A DNA stretch of 64,000 nucleotides. It comes from Karstenula rhodostoma CBS 690.94. Its lineage: Eukaryota; Ascomycota; Dothideomycetes; Pleosporales; Didymosphaeriaceae. The first letter of the stretch is position 1. Each line of letters begins with the position of its first letter. The position numbers and the translations under genes are program-made. The stretch is taken from positions 924,557-988,556 of the forward strand of contig MU001492.1 of the NCBI GenBank assembly GCA_010093485.1, given 5' to 3'. Under the pieces are notes generated by a model. That model worked only from the letters and a program-made list of their open reading frames with translations. It had not been told where the DNA came from and searched no databases. Shown in pieces: positions 49,990 through 62,170 of this stretch.

Positions 49990-52459
49990 ATTATAGTAAA
50001 TATAATCTTTAAAAAGGTAGTTATAATATATCTAATTTTTATAATACTACTCTTTAGAGTATCTATATCTAGAGTTAGTAGATTAGTACTTTAGAGCTAA
50101 TTTTACTATAGTATCTTTAGGTAGTCCTATAATATAATAAGGGGCTAAAGTAACTATTTATAATAAAAACTCCTTATAATAGTATAGGGTAGAGGGAATA
50201 AGTTAATTATAGTTAGTTTAATAGTTATATTTATAGGCTTTATATAGCTTATAGATAATAGTATAAAATTTATTATAATCTATAGTAGGGTTAATAGTAT
50301 TCTAGATAAACTAGTTAGTAAGCTTTATATAGAGCTTCTTATAGAGTATCTCTTTAGAATTATTAGAATAAAATCTAGTCTAGTTTATAAATATATTATA
50401 TTATATAATAAATAAGTTTATATCTCCTTTAGATAGAAGTATTATCTTCTAGAGGTTAGTATAGGTATTAATATTCTAGTTTAGTAGTATAAATATAGTT
50501 TAGAGGTAGTTATATAGACTTATAAGAGATATAGTTAATTACTACTATTTTTAAATATTAAAAATTTTAAAGGTATAGCCTTCTAGCTATATATTAATAT
50601 AATTAGTAATAGCTATAATATATTCTTTAGAAGTATTTTACTAAAAGTAATTTATATTAGACTTAATTTTAACCTCTAGTAAATAGAACTATAGCTTAAA
50701 CTAAGTTTTATTACTATTAAACTTATTAGGGTCTAGAATTTTAGAGAATAGATATTTACTCTAGTAAGCTTAGTACTTTATATAGTAAAGATTTAGTATT
50801 TTATAGAAAAGTTTATTAGAAGTATTTACTTTTAGAATATATTAACCTATAGTAGAATAGTCTATACCTTACTAATTATCTATTTTTAGAGTAACTAGTT
50901 TAGTATTATATTTAATAGTAGGCACTAGCTTAGTAGAGGAAGTATTAAACTAGTAGAGTAACTTAAAACTATTATTACTATTTAAGTTACTAATTATTAT
51001 CTATATTAATTAATTCTTAGCCTTAGTAGCCTTTTTTAATTCTATAATTTTAGTTTATAGATAACTATTTTCCTTCTAAATCTATATCTAGGAGTCTATT
51101 ATAATATTAATTTTATTATTTAAATTAGTATTTTACTAAACTAGCTTTTATTACTAGTCCTATACTTTATATATATATTAGGATAAAACTATAAGCTATA
51201 GCTTTATAGTAAATAGGGCTATATTAGTTTTAATATAGCCTATATATATATTAGAAATAGTAGTAAACTCTAGGTCTTAGTAATTTAAGATCTCTAAATA
51301 CTTTCTATTTAAAGTAATTAGGTCTAGGATAATTATATTAATATTAGTAAAGGCTATATATAGTTTAAATACTTCCTTTAGCTCTTATAGCCTAGCTATT
51401 TATAGACTAGCCTTAAAGTTATTTTTTTCTTCTTTATAGTTTCTAGTTCTAGAATTCTAATAGAGATCTAATTCCTTTTTAACCTTATTAATATTAATTA
51501 GGTATTCTTTAGTACCTTTAGGTAGCTAAATACCTAGTTCTAGTAGAAAAAGTTTAATCTAGAAAGGTAGGTCTTTTAGCTTATAGGGAGGTTATATACT
51601 AAAGGCTTTAACTATTAGTATTTATTCTTATATTAGAATAGGTAAGTAACCTTAGAATAATATATATAATATCTTATCTATAGTTATACTATAATAGGGG
51701 TTATTTATTTTTAAAATATTATTAAGGTCTTCTTTATTAAAATTAAAAGTTACTATTACTTTAGTAGTATAGTTTATAGAGTAAGTCCTAGTATAGTTTT
51801 AAAAGAAAAATATTAAATCCCTATTAATAAACTATTTAGATACTAGAGGTTTTATTTTTATATACTTAATTATAGGTAGTAGTATAGTAGGTATAGAGCT
51901 ATTTAGAGGTAAAGTAGAAAAAAAAAAAAGGCTATTTAAAATAAAAATATTATATAAATTAATATTTACTATAAGGGTAAAAGGTAGGTTTAGGTAGGTA
52001 AGGTATAAGTAATAAATAGATAGTTAATTATATTTTAAACTTATTTACTAAGAGTATATATATTATTTTTAGTATACCTATAGTAAGTATATATTTCTAT
52101 CTAAAAGGGATTTAATCTTTATAGTAATTAATTTTACTAAAAATACCTAATATTAGTAGGTTTTTAAGGGAGTTTAAAAAATTTAAAAGAATATTCTAGT
52201 ACTTTAATAGCTAGTCTTTAATAAGAACTTTAGAGGATATTCTAATATTTTAATAGCTAGCCTTTAATAAGGACTTTAGAGGATATTCTAGTACCTTAAT
52301 AACTAGTCTTTAATAAGGATTTTAGAGGATATTCTAGTACCTTAATAGCTAATCTAAAGAAAAATTTTAGAATTTTAGTAGACCTTTCTATACTTAAAAA
52401 GTTAAAGGTAGATATTATAGTTACTAATCTCTAGCTAAAAGAAAGGGTCTTAAGTTTAA

Positions 52460-52705
52460 TATAAAACTAGAATATAGCTAAATAGAATAAATACTCTTAG
52501 AATTAAATAGATAGAAGAAACTATATAAATTAAGACTAAACTTAAAATACTAAGATAGAGAGGGTTCTAGGAAGGGATTCTCTATATACTAGGTATTTAA
52601 AATCTACTAACTAATCTATATATAGGCTACTAGATAAGGCCTAAGCTTAAAGGTAGGTAAATATCCTATAAGGGGATTTAACCTTAGATTAAATTAACCC
52701 TTATA
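52460..52705 (-). repeat. 5' LTR (by element orientation) of gypsy copy B
   Basis: This is the 246-bp partner of 34,531-34,776, ending CCCTTATA and followed directly by the ATAGG duplication. Confidence 0.9.
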
Positions 52706-53339
52706 ATAGGTTTATTAAAACCTAGTAGAACTAAATAGAACTATTTAAATATAAGTAGATATTAATAAACTTAGATTTAACTTTTTAATTATATAATATT
52801 AATAGGTAGTAATAAATTTACTTTATATTTAAATAATTAAAATTATAGCTAGTTTTTATTTATATCTTTAACTTAGTGTATATATAGGCCTATACTAGTA
52901 GATTATATAATATAATAAATTATTAGTTTTACTATAGTTACCCTACTAGATATATTATATACTAATAAAATAAATCTAATTAGGTAGTTTATATTTTTTA
53001 ATTAAATAGATTTTATTAACTTTACTACTTTATTACTACTTAGCTAAGCTAATATTTATAGACTTTTTTATCTAGCTATTTATAGGGCTATAGTATCTAT
53101 AAGTTTTTATTTATTATAAATATTTTCTAATTAATTAGGCTTTAAATAGTACTACTTAATACTAACTAGTATAAATAAAACTATTCTAACTCCTATTAGT
53201 TTTTATTAGTAATAATTTTTAATACTTAATTTTTTTTTAATAGTATTTAATTTTATTTAATATTAGATAGACTTATTTAGTACTATTAAACTATAGTAAA
53301 ATCTATTTAACTATATTTTTCTTTACTATATATATATTA

Positions 53340-55080
53340 TATACGATTACTATAAGGGTAGGTAAATTAATAAAGGGGTAGATAATATAAGGTATCGCGC
53401 TTTACTAATATATAAAGGGACTAAAAAAGTAGCTAAGGCACGCCTAGTATCTATATATAGGCTAACTAAAAAGGGTATAGCACTAAGCTATCTAAAATAA
53501 AACTAGCGCGAAACTAGTTAAAGTAGGCTTAGCGCGTACTTACTAATATATAAAAAATCTAATAATAGAGAATTAATAAGGTATTAAAAAGAATAGTTCT
53601 TATTAGAACTAGGACTGGGAGAAAAATATATATAGGTAGGTATTACTACCTATATTACTTTCTCCTATCCTATACTCTAGTTATTAATAGTATATAAGAA
53701 TATAATTAAAATACCTATCCTTAGTATACTATAAATCCTATTTAATAATATAATACTTATAGTTTTTATTAGGCTTACTAATATATTACCTATACCTTAG
53801 GATTAACCTAACTAATAATAAGCTAATATAAGTAGTAATATATCTATTCCCTACTATCTATCTAGAGATAATAATAATAATAATTAATATCTATAATAAA
53901 ATAGAGAAGTATAGTAAGGATATTTAAATAATAATAGTAATAATAGGTAATAATTATAATATCCTAGAAATTATAAACTAGCTAGAATCTAAAGTTATAT
54001 ATATAGGTATAAAGAAAGTACTTAAACTATATAAGTTAGACTAGCTAGTAATAAAGTACTTAATAACTACTAGCTATATATATATACTATAATAATAGAA
54101 GATATAGAGTATATAGAATTACTATAGTAATAATAAAAAAGAGACTAAGAAGGATAAAAAATTTATAATAGAGGTAATAGATAATAAGATAAGTATCTAC
54201 TAGATATAAGAAATCCTATATAGTATAGTAATATAAGCGCAGGTAATAGTAATAGTAAAGGAGTCTTAAGTCCTATTCTAAGTCCTAAGTATAGAGCCTA
54301 TAGGGTAATGTATAAAGGATAAAGGGTAAAGGATAAAGAATAAAAGATAAAGGATAAAGAATAGGGATAGTAGCTATATAGGGTTAGTATTTAATAATAG
54401 TAATAGGGGTATATAGTATTTAATTATAAAATACTAAGTATAGGAGCTTAGTATTATATTAATAGTAAAATAAAGTAATAAGGATTATAATATAGTTAAC
54501 TAGTATCTAGTTATAATTAGTAGCTTTTAATAGACCTTAACTAGTTCTAGGGAAAGATAGTAATTAAATAAACTTAATTTAGCTAAGTAAGGATTCTAAA
54601 TAAATAAATAAAAAGGTAACTAACTAATACTAGCCTACTATATATACTATAGCTTATATCGATAATAAAACTAATAATATATATATATATTTTTTTTTAA
54701 TATATATATAACTAGCCTAAATTCTAATCTAGGCCTATAGGACTATATAGTATACTTATAATAAGAAAGAGCTTTTTATTCTTCTTTAATACTTATTTTA
54801 TATATTTTTATACTTTTTTAATTATTAGTATAATACTAACTAATAGTTATTTAAATACTAACTCTTTTATTTACTTATACTTACTAATATTCTTAACTTT
54901 TATTTATAGCTTATAGCTTATAGCTTATAACTTACCCTATTACTATTAATATTAATATTACCTATCTATTATTACCTATCTATTATTATTATTAATATTA
55001 TCTACTACTTCTTACTTTACCTACTATAGGGTAGCTACTACTATTTTTATATTTATTAATTATATAGGCTTTTTTAACTC
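53340..55080. repeat. About 1.7-kb dispersed repeat, right copy
   Basis: This is a direct-orientation relative of 6,328-8,060. It keeps more CG (ATCGCGC, TAGCGCG, GGCACGCC) than the left copy. It has an extra segment of about 90 bp near 54,640-54,730 that is absent from the left copy. The heptamer array is at about 54,310-54,372. Confidence 0.7.
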
Positions 55081-56899
55081 CTTAATTATATTAAATCCTA
55101 TAGGGTAGCTAGTTCTATAGGGTTAGAGTTAGTTCTTAGATAGGAGTACTTAGAATAAGGGGAGAGAGTATTATTAGTATTAATAGTATTTTATAAAGTA
55201 TAATAAATTAATAATAGGGGCCTAAATAAATCTAAATAATAGATTAAAACTTAGGTTAAATATAAGTATAGAGAGTCTATTCTTATACTTCTATATATAT
55301 CCCTATCCTATATAATTCTATAGTTCTATAAAATTCTATATATAAAATATATAGAATTCTATAGTATATTATATAATTTCTTATTATATAATTCTAGTAT
55401 TCTATAGCTTAACTTTATAGAATATTATAGAATATTATATAATTTTTTAGTAGGGCCTTAGCTAGTACTTTATTATAAGTAGCCTTTTTACCCTTATTAG
55501 GTTCCTAGATTCTAATATTATCCCCTCTCTTTCTTTTATATATTTTTATATAATAATTAATATCTTTTTATAGTACTATTTATTATTATACTATTAGAAA
55601 TTAAATAAATACTATTAAATAGATTACTATAGTATCTTATAAGTACTATACTAAGAAGAGTTTACTATATAAGATATTATTATTAAAAGTCTAGTATAGG
55701 AATTATTATAAAAATAGAATTTTAAAGTATAAGCCTATTAAACCCCCTACTCTAAACTTTTTCTAGATTAACTCTAAAGTTAATTATTTTAAGAAATTAG
55801 AAAAGATAGCTATTACTAAGGAAGAGGCTATAATAATAGCTTTTTAGGCTACTTATACTAAAAGAAATTAGTTACTAAAGTAGAAATATTTACTAAAAGA
55901 ATATAAGAATAAACTACTAGAGGATTCTATATAGTTTATTAAAGAAATTAAGTATTTAAAGGATTTAAAAAATTTTAGTTAGAATATTACTTAGCTAGAG
56001 AATAGACTAATACCTAATATATTAGTATTAGATTAGTTTTCCTTTCCTCCTCCTATAGATCTAGATACTTCTAACCCTATAGTTAAAGGTATTACTTTTT
56101 AGGTATAATTTATTATTAGTATTCTTTAATCTTTTACTAATAATTACCTAAGTAGTTAATAAGTTTCTATATATTTTTACTATATAGGTATTTTTTCTAT
56201 TTAATAAGGTATATTTATTACTAACTATTATAATCTAGAATTATTTTAACTTTAAATTTATTTTCTTTTTTAGCTTTATAATAGAAGGTTATTTTAATAG
56301 GTATTTTAGAATTTACTAGCTCTAAATAGTTTATATAGAATACTAGATATACTTTTATATTAGGTAGTAGTTCTAACTTATAGTTTACTAGTAATATTTA
56401 TTTAAAAATAAAAAATAGTTTAACTTTAATATAGTCTAGTTTCTTATATTTCTTCTTCTAAGTTTAAAAATTCTTTATAAATAGGTATACTTTATCCCCC
56501 TTTTTTAGCTAAGGTGCTATTTTTTATTTTTAGTTAATATAGGAAATTAATTACTATTAAGTATTCGCGAGATTTTCTTAGAGTTATTTATAGATTTTCT
56601 TTATATTTTTTACTAATTTAATAGCTTCTTATACTTTAATTTTTATTAGAAATATTTAATTAAAGAGATATAGATATCTTCTATAGTTTATATAGAATAG
56701 TATATATTCTAATACTATAAATATTTTATTATTATATATAAGTTATACTATTAGTAGTAATAAAATCTAATTTATCTTCTAGTTATTATAGTAGATATAT
56801 AGGTATATTTCTATAGTCTAATTTATATATTCTATTTATCTATCTATTTATAAATAATAAGCTATTAATAGCTTTTATTTTATTCTAATAAATACTATA

Positions 56900-58750
56900 A
56901 GTATTATCTAGTAATTTAAAGTAAAGAGTTTATTTCTATTACTAATAATTATTTTTAGAATTCTATAATATCTAATTAATTAATCTAAGATAAGGAATAT
57001 AAGTTTTTTTATATTTATTATTTTTAAATAGAATATAAGTTCTATATACTTAGTTAGTTAATAGACTATTATTAGTATAGTATTATAAATAACTTCTATT
57101 ACTAGATCTTTAGATTTTAGAATTTCTATAATAAAGTCTATTATAATATCTTTCTATAGTACTATTAATATCTAGATTACTTATATTTTTCTATACTTAA
57201 GATATATTATATACTTATTTTATTAGTATTCTATATATTTTTAGATATATATTATTACTACTTTCTTAATTCCTTTAAAGCTATAGTTCTATTAGATAAG
57301 CTCTAATATTTTTCTAATACCTAGATATTTATATATAGGGTTATTATAATATTATTAGATAATTTTAGTTTATAGTTTCTTAAATACTTCTCTAGTAATA
57401 ACTAGGAGTTAGTTAAGTTCTACTATAGGTTCTAGAGATCTATCTTTAGTTTTATAAAGGATTATAAAGAAGGTCTTTATTTTTTCTCCTACTAGATTAC
57501 TTTATTAGCTAAGAGCGTTAGCTCTTTTATTTTCTCTTCCTACTATATAGATAATTTTAAACTTATATTATTCTATAGTCTATAACTATTATTATTATTA
57601 TAGTATAAGTTTCTTAGTTATTATAAACTATAATAGGTTTTTATAGTCTATATAAACTTCTAATAATAAGTAACTAAGAGTATAGATTTTCTAGTACTTT
57701 AATACTTTAATAATTATATAGAGTTCTTTATTATATATATTATATTATATTTCTATATTATTAAATTTATATAAATAGTAGATAATTAGGTACTATTTAC
57801 TATTTCTTTTCTATTTAGTATATATACCTAATACTAGATTACTTATATCTATTTTAAATTATAGTAGTTCTTTATCTTTAAAATATATAAGAACTAGTTC
57901 TATAATATATACTATTTTAAGGAGTTAAAATAATATTCTATACTTTACTATTTATTTAAAGGGTATATCCTTTTTTATAAGATTTATTAAAGGTATTATA
58001 ATCTTTATATAGTCCTTAATAAATTATTAGTTAAATCTATAGAATTCTAAGAATTCTTAGATATTCTTAGCTATCTTTAGTATAGGCTAAGTCTTAATAT
58101 ATTTAATTTTATTTAGTACTATCTTAATTCCTTCTATAGTAATAATATATTCTAGGAATTTAAAGTATTTAATATACTATAAGTACTTCTTTAGTTTAAC
58201 TTATAACTATACTTTATCTAGGGCCTTAAGTACTATTTATATATATAAAATATAGTTAGATTTATTTTTAGAAAAGATAAGAATATTATCTATATACACG
58301 ATAATAAAGATATCTAGGTAGTTTTATAAAATATTATTAACTAGTACTTAAAAGGTTACTAGTATATTTATAAGTCTAAAAGGTATTACTATATATTTAA
58401 ATAGTTTATATTATATTTAAAATACTATCTTCTATTCTTTACTTTTCTTTATTCTAATAAGGTAGTATCTATCTTATAGGTCTATTATAATAAAGACCTT
58501 AGTTTATAAAAGTCTATTTCTAAGTTCTAAAATATTAGGTAATAGGTATTAGTTTTTAATTATAATATTATTAAGTTTTCTATAATCTATATAGGGCTAT
58601 AGTTCTCTATTTTTCTTTAGTATAAATATAAAAGGACTAGTTACTAATAACTTTAAAAGTCTAATATATCTTTTCTTAGTATTACTTTTAATAAACTCTT
58701 TTTCTTACTAGAGTTCCTTTCTAGATTTACTGTATAGTAGTCTAAAAGGT
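56900..58750 (-). mobile_element. Second Ty3/gypsy family, minus strand, RIP-degraded
   Basis: On the minus strand the reverse transcriptase is readable at about 58,250-58,510. It contains YIDNILIFSKN, with YIDN (58,285-58,296) standing for YxDD after G-to-A change. An integrase core lies downstream at about 57,000-57,160 (DFIIEILKSKD and LTKYIELI). RT before integrase makes it Ty3/gypsy. The sequence differs from copies A and B. The element surely extends beyond these bounds, perhaps about 55,700-59,700, but I could not find its LTRs. Confidence 0.8.
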
Positions 58751-60797
58751 AGTATTTTTTCTTCTTCTAAATTAATTATATAATCCTAGAATTAATACTA
58801 TAAAAGATTTACTTCTCCTTCTCTTTCTTTAAATATATATATTTATACTTTATATTATTTAGATATTATAAGGTTTATATTATAGTCCTCCTTCTTATAC
58901 TTTATAATCTAGTAGTTCCTACTAATATCTACTAAGGGTAATTTTTATTTTTTAACTTTCTATTATAGTATTATATTATTAATAACTCCCTTATCTACTA
59001 TTTTATTCTTTTAATATATAGGCTTTACTTATAATATATAATTATAGTACTTAAAAGATATCTTCTTTAAATCCTAGTTAATATATAGGTTTATAGTAGA
59101 GAAAAGAAACTCGAATATCCCTTTATTTAGGAAGCGAATTAATTAGATTACTATATAAGAAAAGGTTTACTAGAAAGGCTAGTTATATACTATACTTATT
59201 CTAAATTAGTTTAGTATTTAGGTTAAGATACCCCTTATTATAGCTAATTAGAGTTCTATAAACTCTAATATTACTAAGTATTATTTATATTCTTAATATA
59301 CCCCCTAGGTAAATAGCGCTTATTATTTATTTACTAGTAGAATTTAATTATTTAGATTAGTTTTCCTTTAAAAATATATAGTTTAGACTATAATTTTTTA
59401 TTTATATTATACTATTATTAGTATTATAATACTAATTAGCTAGAGTAAGAGTTTTCTAGTACTTAGTATAGTACTTATAAATAGTAGTAGACTTATAACT
59501 AGGTATAGTAAGTAATAATAAATAAGGTAAATAATTATTATATAGTATAAACTAGTAAAAATAGATAGAATAAAAAGGTATTTTTTATACCTTTTAAACT
59601 TCTCTTTTTTATCCCTATTATTCTATTTTATAGTATATTCTTACTTTTTATTTTTTAATACTCTACTTATACCTTTTAGATAGCTAATAATACTACTAAA
59701 GCTCGCGCTACTAAAGTATATAAATAAAAAGAGAGACTTAAAGCTAAATAAATAGCTACTACTAAAAGATTTACTATAACTCTTTAAATAATTTATTAAT
59801 TTAGTTATCCTTCTACTTAGTCTACTTTCTATACTTTTAGCTAAGCTCCTTTAATAGTATTATATACTCCTTTAGCTATAAAAAAAAAGTATATTAGGGC
59901 TATTTAGCTAATAAGCTACCTTAGCTACTTAATAAGTATCTTAAATAATAGGTTAAATAGTCTTTACTATAATATTATAAACTAATAGATAAGGTACTAC
60001 TTTTATTATTATATATATTTATATAAATTAATATAAGCTAGATTCTCTATTTATCTAATTAAGCTTTACTAATTATTATAGTTTATTATTCTTAGCTATA
60101 TATATAATATACTTTATCCTATTTTATAATAATTTAAATTTTAGTATAAGTTTCCTTTATTTTTTTTATTATTTAGATTTTTACTAACTATATATAGGCT
60201 TATAAGGTTAATTATTTATAATAGTATATTTAAGCTATACTAAAAGATTAAAATAAAAATTAAAAAACTCTTTTTATACCTTTATAGAACCCCTATTTAA
60301 TAACTAGCTCTTTTTTTACTTTTTTTACTTCTATCCCTATTTTACCTACTTTTATCTTACTTTTATCTACTTCTATCCCTATTTCTATTTTTATTTTTTC
60401 TATTTTTATTCTTATTTCTATTATTCTTATCTCTATTTTATTTACCTTTTAATAGGTCTACCCTATAAATAGCTAAAAGGTAGGTTTATAGAAGGTTATA
60501 TATATTTCTAAGTATAATATACTTACTCCTTATAAGTACTATACTTTATAGTAGCTCTATAAGGTAGGCCTAAGTATTAGTTATTATAGTATAGATTAGT
60601 AGTAGCCTAACTTTAATTATTTTAAAAAGTATTTATATAGTTATAATAAGTTTTTTAAAACTAAGAAATCTCCTATTTATAGTTAGGGTAGCTTTAAATA
60701 TAGATATTTTAGATACTCTAATATATTAGAAGTATAGTAGTATACTTAGCTTTATAAGCTCTTTAATTAGATATTTAATATATTTAAGTAGGATAAA

Positions 60798-60846
60798 TTT
60801 CTTTTATTTTTCTTTTATTTTTCTTTTATTTTTCTTTTATTTTTTA
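60798..60846. repeat. 11-bp microsatellite (CTTTTATTTTT)n
   Basis: Four consecutive units of CTTTTATTTTT, a simple repeat in AT-rich DNA. Confidence 0.85.
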
Positions 60847-61839
60847 GTTAAAAAGTATTTTTTATAATTAAATCTAATAAATCTCTATTTACTTTACTTC
60901 TTTTATATCTATAATTATAAAACTTATATTTTAAAAATTAAATAGTTATATAAATCTAGTAAACTATTATTTTAATAATACTTTTATTAAACTATCTATA
61001 GGTATTTTACTTATTTTAAGATATAAAACCTTAAATAATCCTTTTATATACTTTTATTATAGCTATATATTCTAGATATTAATATAGTAAAAATATATAG
61101 TAATCCTTTTATTTTTTCTAATTACTAGTCTAATTATTTACTAGTTATTATAGTAGATTTACTAGAGTAATCCTAAGTCTAGTATAAATTTAGTAAAAAA
61201 GTACTTTAAAATTATTACTTCTTTACTAATATACTTTAGAGTAAGAAGCTCTATTTTTATAGTTAAAGTTATAATTATACTTTAGTAAGCTATCTTCTAT
61301 AGAATAGTGCTACTAAATAATAAAGTAATATATCTATAAAATAATTATTTTATTAGTAAATTATCTATAAAAGATATATCTCTATAGATAAATAGGTCTA
61401 GACTATTATATTTACTAAATTAAATTACTTTCTAGTATATCCTATAAAGGTATAGAATTACTTAATTAACTACTACTTTATACTTTATACTTAGATTAGT
61501 AAGGAAGAAGGATAACTTTAATATAGTAAATATAATATCTAGTTATAATATAATTACTATATATAATACTAATCTAACCTTTTCTTAATAACTCTTAATT
61601 TATTATAGTAATACTTTACCTTTACTCTTTTTAAACTTATTAATTAAAAGAGGAGTAGGTAGGAAGCTACTAGTTTTATAACGCTTAAATCTTTTTATAA
61701 TTTTATTAATATATATATTATATATAAGTATAATTATTTAATTATCTTAGTCTCTAATTATTTATACTCTAAAAAACTATTTAACTAGTTCCTTATTTTT
61801 AATTTTATATTTATTTATAACCTTATTTTATAGTATTTA

Positions 61840-62170
61840 AGCTTACTCTCTATAGTTATTATAATATAGAAGTAGTATATTATCTATATAGAATAGTACT
61901 AGGATTTTCTAATCTTTAGAAAGGAATAAATAAGGCTCTTTTTTTAAAGTTTTAAGCCCTTTAACTCTAAGTAAGTAGGAAAACTCTTTATACTAGAGAA
62001 GTAGTAAGTTTCTTAAACTATAGAGAGCTTAATTTAATCTTATATATATTTCTAGTATTTTAAACCTATCTAGAAATTTATAGATTATAGAATTATCTAC
62101 TATAATTATAGTATTTAGGAATACTTCTATAATATTATATTATTTAATCTTAAAATTAAACTCTATAATA
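61840..62170 (-). mobile_element. Ty1/copia reverse transcriptase remnant, minus strand
   Basis: Minus-strand reading through RIP stops gives the copia reverse-transcriptase signature: IRLN then ALYSLRN, KEFSYLLRVKGL, and FYIDNILLLYY. The last corresponds to the YVDDxLL catalytic box (61,879-61,890) with one Asp changed to Asn. Neighbouring DNA from about 60,500 to 64,000 probably belongs to the same element, with integrase expected at higher coordinates. I could not delimit LTRs, and the element may run off the window. Confidence 0.75.

Larger units (their letters stand above)
34531..52705 (-). mobile_element. Second gypsy copy (copy B), inverted, with two nested insertions
   Basis: This is the same family as 10,557-18,696, in the opposite orientation. 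The 246-bp LTRs are at 34,531-34,776 and 52,460-52,705, flanked by the 5-bp duplication ATAGG at 34,526-34,530 and 52,706-52,710. The total of 18,175 bp minus the 9.8-kb insertion, the 214-bp insertion and its 11-bp duplication leaves about 8,141 bp, against 8,140 bp for copy A. The reverse transcriptase lies at about 47,600-48,060 on the minus strand. It is full of stops and inactive. Confidence 0.93.
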
